A DNA stretch of 64,000 nucleotides from JAMXLO01 sp963791495. GTDB lineage: Bacteria > Pseudomonadota > Alphaproteobacteria > Acetobacterales > Acetobacteraceae. Within the stretch, counting starts at the first letter, position 1. Every line of letters starts with the position of its first letter. Of this stretch, positions 46,153 through 54,980 are shown piece by piece. The stretch lies in NCBI GenBank assembly GCA_963791495.1, contig CAWBST010000027.1, positions 186,001-250,000 on the forward strand. The letters run 5' to 3'. The notes under the pieces are model-generated. The model saw only the letters and a program-made list of their open reading frames with translations. It was not told where the DNA came from and ran no database searches. A program made the position numbers and the translations under genes.

Positions 46153-46927
46153 TCAGTTGGTTTCGATAAAACGCGAAAGCCTGTCAGCAAAGCCGCGCGG
46201 CTGTTCCCAGTGCGGGAAGTGACCGGCGTTGGAGATCACATCCATACGCGCGCCGCGAATCTCCGCGCGCCAGGCCTCACCGTAGGATGGGCGGACAATA
46301 CCATCCTGCTCGCCCCACAGCAGCAGCGTGGGAACGTCGATGCGATGCAGCCAGCGCTTCAGATGCGGGTTGTGCATGTAGGGCTTCCAGCCGAACCGAG
46401 CGAACGCCTCGCGGCCACGCGCAATCGATGCGAGCTCCGTTTCCGGCATCTGCATCAAGTCGCGCTCGCCCTTCGCCGGATCGGCCCAGGAAAGCCGCAC
46501 ATACTCGTCTCGCGGTATCGCGTGCATGTCGGCAATATCGCGCTCCGTCACGCCGCCGACCTTGATGCCGAGTGGATCGACGAGCGCCAGATGTGCGAAA
46601 CGCCGCGTGTCGCGCACCGCCATCTCGGCGGCAATCCAGCCGCCGAAAGCAGGCACCGACCAGAACGGCGTCCTCCAGACCAAGTGTCGATGCGAGATCG
46701 AGATACAGGTAAGCCAGGTCATCGACGGTGCTGAGCCAGTCAGGCAGCGACGAGTTGCCCCACCCCGGATGATGCGGCGCGATCACGCGAAAGCGCTGCG
46801 ACAGAAAATCGAGCCACTCGCGTTGCGCCTGCAGCCCCTCGCCAGGATGCAGGAACAGCAGCGGCGGTCCGTCGCCACGCTCCTCTACTTCGAGTGAAAC
46901 GCCGGCGATGGAGATCGTACGGCTCAT
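46153..46927 (-). pseudogene. Alpha/beta hydrolase, frameshifted
   Basis: A lipase/esterase-type hydrolase split in two frames. The N-terminal part has the oxyanion segment PPLLFLHPGEGL and VIAPHHPGWGNSSLP; the C-terminal part begins at FGGWIAAEMAVRDTRRFAHLALVDPLG and ends with the histidine in VISNAGHFPHWEQP. Removing one base near 46646-46650 restores the nucleophile elbow; dropping the base at 46650 gives the canonical GASFGG, whereas dropping a T from the run gives a cysteine there. Repaired length is 257 residues. Its start overlaps the acyl-CoA dehydrogenase stop region. Confidence 0.82.
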
Positions 46928-48060
46928 TCGACGCTCTCGGCCAGCTTCGCCAGATAGTGCGCGGTATCGCCGAACAGACGCTCGATCACCATGCAGCGGC
47001 GGAAGTAGTGGCCGACGGCAAGCTCCTCCGTCATGCCAATGCCGCCGTGCAGCTGCACCGCGTTCTGCGAGACAAAGCGTCCCGCCTGGCCGATGCCCAC
47101 CTTCGCCAGCGCGATGTTGTGCGCCCGCTCATCGGCATCGGGTTCGTCCACCATCATCGCCGCCAGCATCGCCATCGAGCGGCCCTGTTCCAGCGACATC
47201 AGCATCTCGGCCAGCCGATGCTGCACGACCTGATTGGAGCCGATCGGCTTGCCGAACTGCTCGCGCGTCCGGCTGTATTCCAGCGTCATCGTGTGCAGCG
47301 CCTCCATGGCACCGACGCTCTCCGCGGCGGTTGCCGCGATGCCGGCCTCGATCACCCGTTCGATCAGCGCCAGTCCGTTACCGACCTCACCGAGCACCGC
47401 GTCGGCGCCAATCTGCACACCGGACAGCGACACTTCCGCAGCGCGCTGCTCGTCGCGCATCGTGTAGCCGCGACGCGCGACACCGTTCGCATCGGCGGCC
47501 ACGAGGAACAGCGTAATCCCGTCCGCATCGTCGCGTTCACCGGAGGTTCGCGCACTTACCACCAGCGTGTCGGCGCAGTCGCCGTGGGTGACCACGCTCT
47601 TCGCGCCGTCAAGCACCCAGCCGCTGCCGCTCTTCTTCGCTGTGGTCATCACGTCGGTGACGTCGTAGCGCGCCTGCCGTTCGCCGTGCGCGAACGCGAG
47701 CTTCATGCTTCCGTCGGCGATCGCCGGCAGCACACGCGACTTCTGGGCATCGCTGCCGCCGAGCCGCACCGCGGTGCCACCCAGCACCACGGTCGCGAAA
47801 TACGGCTCGAGGATCAGCGCGCGGCCGAATGCCTCCATCACCAGCATGATCTCGACCGCGCCGCCGCCGAACCCGCCGTACTCTTCGGCGAACGGGAGAC
47901 CGAGCAGGCCGAGTTCGGCGTATTGCGACCAGAGTGCAGTGCTCCAGCCGCCCGGTTCCTTGAAATGGTTCTTGCGCTGATCGAACGCATAGCGGTCCGC
48001 CATCAGCCGATCGACGCTGTCCTTCAGCAGGCGCTGTTCATCGGAAAGTGTGAAATCCAT
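46924..48060 (-). CDS. Acyl-CoA dehydrogenase
   Basis: A 378-residue FAD-dependent acyl-CoA dehydrogenase. It has the N-terminal helical domain (EEYGGFGGGAVEIMLVMEAFGRALI), middle beta domain (TAKKSGSGWVLDGAKSVVTHG) and C-terminal helices (QNAVQLHGGIGMTEELAVGHYFRR). The stop overlaps the hydrolase ATG (ATGA). It likely forms the smaller partner of a heteromeric dehydrogenase with the gene at 48186-49391, an arrangement common in steroid and terpenoid side-chain oxidation. Confidence 0.92.
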   Translation of the reverse strand: MDFTLSDEQRLLKDSVDRLMADRYAFDQRKNHFKEPGGWSTALWSQYAELGLLGLPFAEEYGGFGGGAVEIMLVMEAFGRALILEPYFATVVLGGTAVRLGGSDAQKSRVLPAIADGSMKLAFAHGERQARYDVTDVMTTAKKSGSGWVLDGAKSVVTHGDCADTLVVSARTSGERDDADGITLFLVAADANGVARRGYTMRDEQRAAEVSLSGVQIGADAVLGEVGNGLALIERVIEAGIAATAAESVGAMEALHTMTLEYSRTREQFGKPIGSNQVVQHRLAEMLMSLEQGRSMAMLAAMMVDEPDADERAHNIALAKVGIGQAGRFVSQNAVQLHGGIGMTEELAVGHYFRRCMVIERLFGDTAHYLAKLAESVE

Positions 48061-48087
48061 CGTAGGTCTCGCCTCGCAAATTCACCA

Positions 48088-48163
48088 CGTCATTCCCGCG
48101 CAAGCGGGAATCCAGCGCCGACGTCCGTGTCGCAAATGGATTCCCGCTTGCGCGGGAATGACG
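48088..48163. repeat. Palindromic repeat, CGTCATTCCCGC...GGGAATGACG type
   Basis: A 76-base intergenic element with arms TTCCCGCGCAAGCGGGAA and TTCCCGCTTGCGCGGGAA between the two acyl-CoA dehydrogenase genes. Its ends and arms match the element at 32758. Confidence 0.8.
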
Positions 48164-48185
48164 AAGGGTGGGGTGGCCGGTCTGT

Positions 48186-49391
48186 TCAGAGCCTCAGCAC
48201 CGCCTTGCTCAGGATGTTCTTCTGGATCTCGTTCGTCCCGCCATAGATCGACGCGGCACGCAGGAACAGATAGCTGCCGGTGGACTGCGTAGCCCATTCC
48301 GGTCCGACATCCGGCTCGTTCGACAGCGCCGCGAGTTCCTCCGCCCAGATCGGCATCGACATCGGGCCGCCGACATCCATCGCCAGTTCCGTCGTAGACT
48401 GCAGCAGCTCGGTGCCCTTCACCTTCAGCACCGACGACAGCGGATCGGGCCGCCCATCGCGTTGCCTGTCATACGCGGAGACGACGCGGTACTGCGTGAT
48501 CTCCAGCGCCTTCATGTCCACCTCGATCTGCGCGATGCGCTGACGGAACGCGGCATCCTCGATCAGCGGTTTGCCGTTCTCGCGCACGTTGCGTGCCATG
48601 TCCTTTGCCGACGCCACGCGTTCCTTCGATTTCCCGATGCGCGCGATGCCGGTGCGTTCATTGCCCAGCAGGAACTTCGCCACATCCCAGCCGCGGTTCT
48701 CCTCGTAGACGCGGTTCTCCACCGGCACGCGCACATCGTCGAAGAACACCTCGTTCAGGTGATGGCTGCCGTCGATCGAGATGATCGGCCGCACCGTGAT
48801 GCCTGGCGTCTTCATGTCCACCAGCAGGAACGAGATGCCCTCCTGCCGCTTCGCGGCGTTCGGATTGGTGCGCACCAGCAGGAAGCACCAGTCGGCCTGA
48901 TGCGCGGTCGAGGTCCAGATCTTCTGCCCGTTCACCACATAGTGGTCACCGTCGCGCTTCGCCGCGGTCTTCAGCGACGCGAGATCGGATCCCGCGCCGG
49001 GCTCGGAGAACCCCTGGCACCACCAGTCATCAAGGTTGGCGGCGCGCGGCAGGAAACGCTTCTTCTGCTCCTCGGTGCCGAACTGGATGAGCACCGGGCC
49101 GATCATCGTGATGTTGAAGCCCGACAGCTCAGGCGCCGGCGCGACCTGGTTCTCCTCCAGGAAGATCATGCGCTGGATCGACGACCACCCCGGCCCGCCC
49201 CATTCCTTCGGCCAGGAGATCGCCGCCCAGCCGCGTTTGTTCAGGATGCGCTGCCAGGCAACGGTGTCCTGCTTGCGCGGCCCGTAGCCGAGACGCATGC
49301 GTTCGCGGATCTCGCCGGGGAGGTTGTCGCGGATGAAGGCGCGCACCTCGTCACGGAACGCCACCTCTTCCGGGGTGAAGCGCAGATCCAT
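48186..49391 (-). CDS. Acyl-CoA dehydrogenase
   Basis: A 401-residue acyl-CoA dehydrogenase. Segments WPKEWGGPGWSSIQRMIFLEE, WCQGFSEPGAGSDLASLKTAA (FAD-binding) and SIYGGTNEIQKNILSKAVL (C-terminal FAD/GGTxEI) are all family landmarks. It is transcribed with the smaller dehydrogenase, from which a palindromic repeat separates it. Confidence 0.93.
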   Translation of the reverse strand: MDLRFTPEEVAFRDEVRAFIRDNLPGEIRERMRLGYGPRKQDTVAWQRILNKRGWAAISWPKEWGGPGWSSIQRMIFLEENQVAPAPELSGFNITMIGPVLIQFGTEEQKKRFLPRAANLDDWWCQGFSEPGAGSDLASLKTAAKRDGDHYVVNGQKIWTSTAHQADWCFLLVRTNPNAAKRQEGISFLLVDMKTPGITVRPIISIDGSHHLNEVFFDDVRVPVENRVYEENRGWDVAKFLLGNERTGIARIGKSKERVASAKDMARNVRENGKPLIEDAAFRQRIAQIEVDMKALEITQYRVVSAYDRQRDGRPDPLSSVLKVKGTELLQSTTELAMDVGGPMSMPIWAEELAALSNEPDVGPEWATQSTGSYLFLRAASIYGGTNEIQKNILSKAVLRL

Positions 49392-49474
49392 CGGCCGATC
49401 CTCCCTACTGACCAGTAGCTGTTGGCCGGACTGTGGCAGCAGCCGATACGCGGCGCAATCCGACGCGGCGCGCG

Positions 49475-52045
49475 TCAGAACTGCTTCAGCAGCCGGTCGA
49501 TGTAGTCCAGCTCCGGCTGTGGCCGCATGCGGTCGGCGCCGCGGCGACGCAGCTCCTCCTGGATCGCCTGAGTCCGCTGCCGTTCACGCTCCTCCGGTAT
49601 GGTCACATCGGCGCTCTCATCAGCGCCCGAGCTGCCCTGCCCGTACCGCCGCCCGAGCGGATCGCGGCCAGGGTCCGGCCGGTCCGGCGGGCCATTGCGC
49701 CAACCGTGGCCCGGGCTGTCGTTCTGGCCGTCATGCAGCGTCAGCCCCATCGGGCCATCGGAATCGCCTTCCTGCTCGCTGCCGTCCTGGCTGCCCTGAG
49801 GGCCGAACTGTTTGGCCATCGCCTGGCCCATCTCACGGCCGCCCTTCTGCAGCGCCTCGATCGCCTTCTGCTCCGATTCGCCGGCGCCGGCGTCGTTGCC
49901 CTCACCCAGCTGACGACCCGCCTCACGCATCGCGGTGTCCGCCTCACCGAGGCTTGGCGGCACCTGCCCGGTCAGGTCGCCGAACTGCTGCATCAGCTCA
50001 CCGAGAGCCCGTCGCAGCGCCTGCTGCACTCGCCGATCCGCCTCGCGCTGACCCGCCTCGTCCTGCGGCTGTGTGGGTGGCTGATTGCCGCGGAACCGCG
50101 TGGTCTCGTCGACGCGACCTTGCGAGTGATCGAGCAGGCCGCCCTGCCGGCCGATCATGTCCTGCACGACGCCCATCTGCTGGCGGCCGCGCCGGCGCTG
50201 CGCCTCGGTGCGCTCGCCGTCACGCCCGTGCTCGGCGCGCGCGTTGCGCAGCTTGTCCAGCATGCGCTCCAGCTCCGCCATGCGCTGCTGCGCATCTTCC
50301 ATGCGGCCCTCGCGGGCAGCCTCGCGGGCCTGTTCCGCCATCTTGTCGAGGTCGCGGTTGGTCAGACGCTGCGCCTCCGGGTCGTACGGCATCTCGTCGT
50401 TGTTGCGCCGCGCCTGTTCCGCCAGCGCCTGCAGGTGGCGCTCGATCGCCTCCTCCAGTTCCTTCAGCTTGCGATCCAGCGCCTCGCGATTGGCCTCGTT
50501 CGGCTCGCGGATCGCCTTGTCCAGGGCATCGCGGACCGCCTGCCGAGCTTCGTCCAGTGCGCGGGCGGTTCGCTCGGTCTGGCCCTCCTCCAGATGCAGC
50601 GCCAGTTCCCACATGCGCTGCTGCGCCTCGCCGATCCCCTCCAGCGCCTTGCTGCGCAGCAGCAGATAATAGATGTCGCCCAGGTTCAGCCAGGCGCCGT
50701 AATCGCCCTTGAGTGCCTCCGGTGTCTTGAGCAGCGCGTCCAGCCCGTTCACCGCCGAGCTTCTGTCTTTCGGACGCAGGCTGAGGTCGCGGCGGATCGC
50801 CATCAGCGCCTGCGCAACGGGGTTCTGGAACTGTCGCTGCGGCAGGACGAACTCGACTTCGCGGCTCTCGCCGGTCTGGTTCAGCGCATCGCGTGCCACG
50901 AGCTTGGCAATCACCGGCAACCCGGCCCAGGGATGCGCCGTCAGGTCCTGCTGGCTGACCCCGTGCGCCGATTTCGGCGTGCCGCCAGGAAGCGGCAGGC
51001 TCACCACCAACGGTGGCGCGTCCCGCCGGTCGCGCAGCAGCATCTCGGTCTGCAGTGACACCACGCCGTAGTCGTCCGACGCACGCCATGGCAGACGCGT
51101 CTGCTGGCTGCCGGGGGCGCGGGCGGGATTGTCGCTCCACTCTGCCGTGGGCGGCTGGTCGGCGACGACGGCCAGGTTCCACGCCGCCAGTTCGTGGCCA
51201 TCGCGCCGGACCGTGAGGTGCCCGCCCTCGTTCAGGTCACGGTCAGCCTGGTAGCTCGCCTTGTCGAGGGCGCGGAACGGCTCGGAATGGCCGTCGAGCG
51301 CCAGGGTCGGCGCGCCGCTGCCTCCCCCGGTGACGCTGACCGTCAGGCGGGCGCCGGCAGGCACCGACACGGTCCCGCTGTCCGGCTTGAGGAAGATCGG
51401 CGCCAACCGCGTATAGGCGGGCGGCGTGATCCAGGCCTGCAGCTCCGTCGCCGGTGGCGGAATCTCGCGCGGCAGGGTCGGCTCCATCGCCTGTGCAAGT
51501 CGCGAGGGCGCGTCCTCGCCGGCGATCGCGACGGCAGCGACCAGGGCGACCACCAGGGCCGCGCGCAGCGCACGCGGATCGAGCCGTGCCAGGCCAGGTT
51601 GCGGTTTGCCCACGCGCAGCCTGCGCACCGAGCGGACCGCGCGTGCGACATGCGCCTGCCAGAGTGCGACGGACGCCGTGTCGGGTCCTCTGGCGCCGCG
51701 CGACGGACGATCGGTCAGCACCGCAAGCGGGCGATGCGGCAGGCCGGAGGCGAGTTCCAGACGCCGGTCCGCAGCCTTGTCGTCCGGCGCCGCGATGCCG
51801 CGCAGACCGCGGACCAGCAGCCCGACGATCAGCACTGTCGTCACGGCAAGCAGGCCGATATGCCACCAGGGCGGCAGCAGACGCGGCAGATCGAGCAGTG
51901 CGGCGCAGACAAACAGCCCGATGACACCGAGCGCCGGCCACAGCGCCGGCCAGATGCGCTCGAACAGGATGGCGAAGCGAGCCAGGGCACGACGGCCGGC
52001 GAGCCGGCGCAGCAGGCGATCGAGGTCTCCGCCCGGGGCCTTCAT
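49475..52045 (-). CDS. TIGR02302/DUF4175 family protein
   Basis: An 856-residue inner-membrane protein of the DUF4175 family. Two membrane helices lie near residues 30-70 (WPALWPALGVIGLFVCAALL; WWHIGLLAVTTVLIVGLLV), and another near 155-170. A periplasmic Ig-like segment (PAYTRLAPIFLKPDSGTVSVPAGARL) is followed by a long charged, glutamine/arginine/glutamate-rich helical C-terminal region (residues about 430-800). The ATG overlaps the lysA stop (ATGA), the conserved alphaproteobacterial lysA-TIGR02302 arrangement. Function unknown, probably envelope-related. Confidence 0.9.
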   Translation of the reverse strand: MKAPGGDLDRLLRRLAGRRALARFAILFERIWPALWPALGVIGLFVCAALLDLPRLLPPWWHIGLLAVTTVLIVGLLVRGLRGIAAPDDKAADRRLELASGLPHRPLAVLTDRPSRGARGPDTASVALWQAHVARAVRSVRRLRVGKPQPGLARLDPRALRAALVVALVAAVAIAGEDAPSRLAQAMEPTLPREIPPPATELQAWITPPAYTRLAPIFLKPDSGTVSVPAGARLTVSVTGGGSGAPTLALDGHSEPFRALDKASYQADRDLNEGGHLTVRRDGHELAAWNLAVVADQPPTAEWSDNPARAPGSQQTRLPWRASDDYGVVSLQTEMLLRDRRDAPPLVVSLPLPGGTPKSAHGVSQQDLTAHPWAGLPVIAKLVARDALNQTGESREVEFVLPQRQFQNPVAQALMAIRRDLSLRPKDRSSAVNGLDALLKTPEALKGDYGAWLNLGDIYYLLLRSKALEGIGEAQQRMWELALHLEEGQTERTARALDEARQAVRDALDKAIREPNEANREALDRKLKELEEAIERHLQALAEQARRNNDEMPYDPEAQRLTNRDLDKMAEQAREAAREGRMEDAQQRMAELERMLDKLRNARAEHGRDGERTEAQRRRGRQQMGVVQDMIGRQGGLLDHSQGRVDETTRFRGNQPPTQPQDEAGQREADRRVQQALRRALGELMQQFGDLTGQVPPSLGEADTAMREAGRQLGEGNDAGAGESEQKAIEALQKGGREMGQAMAKQFGPQGSQDGSEQEGDSDGPMGLTLHDGQNDSPGHGWRNGPPDRPDPGRDPLGRRYGQGSSGADESADVTIPEERERQRTQAIQEELRRRGADRMRPQPELDYIDRLLKQF

Positions 52046-53373
52046 TCCAGCCAATGTGGCACGATTTCGCCACGCCACAAGTCGGCGTGGCTTTCACGCT
52101 CGCGGATGACCGACCAGTTGCCGCCGTCCACCATCACCTCGGCTGCCACGGGACGGGCATTGTAGGCCGAACTCATCACCGATCCATAGGCGCCGGCATC
52201 GAGGATCGCCACGCGGGAGCCCGCCGCCAAAGGCGGCAGCATACGATCGCGCGCAAACGTGTCACCGCTCTCGCAGACCGGGCCCACCACGTCGGCCGGT
52301 GCCATTGGTCTGACCGCATCGACCGCCGAGACCGGCACGATGCCGTGCCACGCTTCGTACATCGCGGGTCGGATCAGGTCGTTCATCGCCGCGTCGAGCA
52401 CGATGAAGCGGCTGCCCTGCGTCTGCTTCGCCAGGATCACCGACGCCAGCAGTACGCCCGCGGGACCGACCAGCCAGCGCCCCGGCTCCAACACGATGCG
52501 GACATCGAGGTTGTGCAGCGCGCCCCGGATCGCACCGGCGAGTGCGGCAGGCAGTGGCGCGGCCTCGCCGCGGTACGGAATGCCGAGGCCACCGCCACAG
52601 TCGATCACCTCCACCTTCAGTCCGTCCGCACGGAGCACGCGCACGAGGTCAGCCAGACACGCATAGGCCGTGCGATAGGGTGCCAGCGACAGGATCTGGC
52701 TACCGATATGTGTCGCCAGTCCGACCGGATGAATGCCTGGCAACTCGGCCGACCGCCGATAGAGAGCCGCGACGTCGGCGAAGGGGATGCCAAACTTGTC
52801 CCGTGCGCGGCCGGTGGTGATCTTGGCATGCGTGCCCGCATCGACATCGGGGTTTACGCGCAACGTGATGCGCGCGGTGCGGCCCATACCTGCGGCGAGC
52901 GCCGACAGCATGTCCAGCTCCTCGGCGCTCTCCACGTTGATCTGCGCAATCTCCTCGGTCAGTGCGAGCCGCAGTTCGCGTTCGCTCTTGCCGACACCGG
53001 AGAAGACGATGCGCTCAGCAGCAATGCCGGCCTCGCGCGCACGGCGAAGTTCGCCCTCGCTGACCACATCGACGCCGGCGCCCTCGGCCGCGAACAGGCG
53101 CAGCACGGCGAGCCGGTCATTCGCCTTCATCGCATAGTGGATGTGCGCATCGAGCCCGGCATCGGACAGCGCGCCTGCAAGCATGCGATAGCGTCGACGC
53201 ATGGCGGACGCCGAATAGACCCAGACCGGTGTCCCGACCTCATCGGCGACTGCGTTGAGCGGCACGTCGTCGATCACCAGCCCGTCCATCGCATGCATGG
53301 TGAGGTGCGGCCGCGCAGCGATCAGCTCCGCGGCAGTTGGTTCGGGCGTGTCGGAGGCGGTAACGGTGGCCAT
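52042..53373 (-). CDS. lysA: Diaminopimelate decarboxylase
   Basis: A 443-residue fold-type-III PLP enzyme, the last step of lysine synthesis (meso-diaminopimelate to lysine). The Schiff-base lysine is in HYAMKANDR, the PLP-phosphate motif in DCGGGLGIPY, EPGR follows, and the cysteine and residues near VGPVCESGDTFARDR complete the active site. I start at the ATG 53373 (MATVTASD); an ATG 17 codons upstream is weaker. It is upstream-coupled to the DUF4175 gene. Confidence 0.95.
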   Translation of the reverse strand: MATVTASDTPEPTAAELIAARPHLTMHAMDGLVIDDVPLNAVADEVGTPVWVYSASAMRRRYRMLAGALSDAGLDAHIHYAMKANDRLAVLRLFAAEGAGVDVVSEGELRRAREAGIAAERIVFSGVGKSERELRLALTEEIAQINVESAEELDMLSALAAGMGRTARITLRVNPDVDAGTHAKITTGRARDKFGIPFADVAALYRRSAELPGIHPVGLATHIGSQILSLAPYRTAYACLADLVRVLRADGLKVEVIDCGGGLGIPYRGEAAPLPAALAGAIRGALHNLDVRIVLEPGRWLVGPAGVLLASVILAKQTQGSRFIVLDAAMNDLIRPAMYEAWHGIVPVSAVDAVRPMAPADVVGPVCESGDTFARDRMLPPLAAGSRVAILDAGAYGSVMSSAYNARPVAAEVMVDGGNWSVIRERESHADLWRGEIVPHWLE

Positions 53374-53507
53374 GGTACGGCCAGAGTACACGAGGTCCCA
53401 GGCAGCGACCATACGCCGACTCACTGCCGGCCGCGAACGAGATTGATCGGCTACACGAGATTTTAATGCGTGGTCGCTATTCCTGATCCGCCGAACAGCG
53501 AGTCAGC

Positions 53508-54839
53508 ATGAACCACAACAGCGCAGCTCTTTGCCGCCTGGAGCGCGAGCGGGTTGATCCGCGCACGCTTGGCGCCGTCCTGATGCACAGCGAAGCAATT
53601 GCGCTTGCCGCGATGCGTCAGGGCCGGATCGTCTTCGCGAATCCAGCCTTCGTCGCGACATTTCGGGCCGACGATTCGCTGGCCGGCATTCCCCTGGCCG
53701 ACATCGTGTTCGATGTCGAGGGCGGCGAACAGCTGGCCGCGTCACTCGCTGCCGCCGAACACGCCCCGACCCACTATTGGGGCGTTGGCAGGCGAGGCGA
53801 CGGATCGGCATTCGAGATTGAGCTGAACCTGGAGTGCATCGAAATCGGCGGCGAGCCAACGGTTGTCGCCCTCGCCAGGGATGCGACCGGGCAGCATCGC
53901 GCCAGTGTGCAACTCGTCAATTTTGCATACTCCGATGCGCTGACCGGCCTGGCGAACCGTGCGCTGTTCGCCGATTGCCTGCATCGGGCCGTGCGGCACG
54001 CGCGCCGCCATGGCACGGCATTTGCCGTCCTCATGATGGACCTCGATGGCTTCAAGGCGATCAATGACACGTTTGGTCATCAGGTGGGTGACATCGCACT
54101 GCAGATCACCGGCCAGCGGTTCCAGCATTGCATTCGGAACGGCGACACGCTGGCCCGCATCGGCGGTGACGAATTTGCCGTGCTGTTGCCGGAGTTGGCC
54201 GATCAGCAGGCACCCGCTCTGGTGGCGCAGCGCATCATCGGTTCCCTGGCAAGTCTGCTCGACCTGGGAACTCAGACCCTCCGGCTCAGCACCAGCATCG
54301 GTATCGCCGTATGGCCCGACCATGCCGGGAATGCCGATGCCCTGCTTGCGGCCGCCGACACCGCGATGTACCGCGCCAAGCGCGCTGGGGGCAATCAGTT
54401 CTGCTGGGCGACAGGACAATCCGACGCGACCATTGTGCCGCTGCAGCCGCTGGCATGGAGTGCGGCGCATGCAATCGGCATCAAGGAGATCGACGATCAG
54501 CACATGCATATGGCTGAGCTGATCGATCACCTCTCCGCAGCGCTGAAGGACAACTGCGACAGCGACACGATCCTGGCCAGCTTGAGCGAACTGGTCCAAT
54601 TCGCGGCATTCCATTTCGCAACCGAGGAGCGGTTGATGGAGCAGCACCAGGTCGAGGATCTCGTGCCGCATCGTGAGGAACATCGTCGCCTGCTGCACGA
54701 CATCGGAAACCTGAACGTGGACGAGGACGTGGCCAGCATCAGCCTGATCCTGCGATACCTGCAGGAGTGGCTGCTGCGCCATGTCGACGGCATGGACCGG
54801 CAACTTGGCGCGGCGCTGATGGCCAAGGGCTGGCAGTAG
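53508..54839 (+). CDS. PAS-GGDEF-hemerythrin diguanylate cyclase
   Basis: A 443-residue signalling protein. Residues about 15-125 are PAS-like (AMRQGRIVFANPAFVATFRADDSLAGIPL), residues about 135-300 a GGDEF cyclase with active site RIGGDEFAVLL and the inhibitory RxxD site RNGD exactly five residues before it, and residues about 310-440 a bacteriohemerythrin with diiron ligands in IDDQHMHMAE, FHFATEERLMEQH, PHREEHR and RHVDGMD. It probably makes cyclic-di-GMP in response to oxygen or redox state. It lies on the opposite strand inside the usual lysA-lptM-argH gene order. Confidence 0.92.
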   Translation: MNHNSAALCRLERERVDPRTLGAVLMHSEAIALAAMRQGRIVFANPAFVATFRADDSLAGIPLADIVFDVEGGEQLAASLAAAEHAPTHYWGVGRRGDGSAFEIELNLECIEIGGEPTVVALARDATGQHRASVQLVNFAYSDALTGLANRALFADCLHRAVRHARRHGTAFAVLMMDLDGFKAINDTFGHQVGDIALQITGQRFQHCIRNGDTLARIGGDEFAVLLPELADQQAPALVAQRIIGSLASLLDLGTQTLRLSTSIGIAVWPDHAGNADALLAAADTAMYRAKRAGGNQFCWATGQSDATIVPLQPLAWSAAHAIGIKEIDDQHMHMAELIDHLSAALKDNCDSDTILASLSELVQFAAFHFATEERLMEQHQVEDLVPHREEHRRLLHDIGNLNVDEDVASISLILRYLQEWLLRHVDGMDRQLGAALMAKGWQ

Positions 54840-54848
54840 CGGTTGCGG

Positions 54849-54980
54849 TCAGTGCGTGGGATAGGTCCGAGGCCAGGTGATCTGGTCCGGCGGGCCGGGT
54901 GGCGATGGCGGACCCTTCTTGCCGCATGCTGCGAGCAGGACAACGCCGGTCACGACAGCCAGGATCAGCGCTGATTTCAT
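54849..54980 (-). CDS. lptM: LptM-like small lipoprotein
   Basis: A 43-residue lipoprotein (YifL/LptM family). A signal peptide ends in the lipobox LLAAC, followed by the diagnostic GKKGPPSPPGPPD. The ATG overlaps the argH stop (ATGA), the standard argH-lptM linkage. LptM assists assembly of the LptDE lipopolysaccharide translocon. It is missed by length cut-offs of ordinary gene finders. Confidence 0.9.
   Translation of the reverse strand: MKSALILAVVTGVVLLAACGKKGPPSPPGPPDQITWPRTYPTH

Noticed and set aside
46646..46650. Cysteine nucleophile in the alpha/beta hydrolase
   Set aside because: It depends on which base is removed; dropping the base at 46650 restores the ordinary GASFGG serine elbow, which is simpler.
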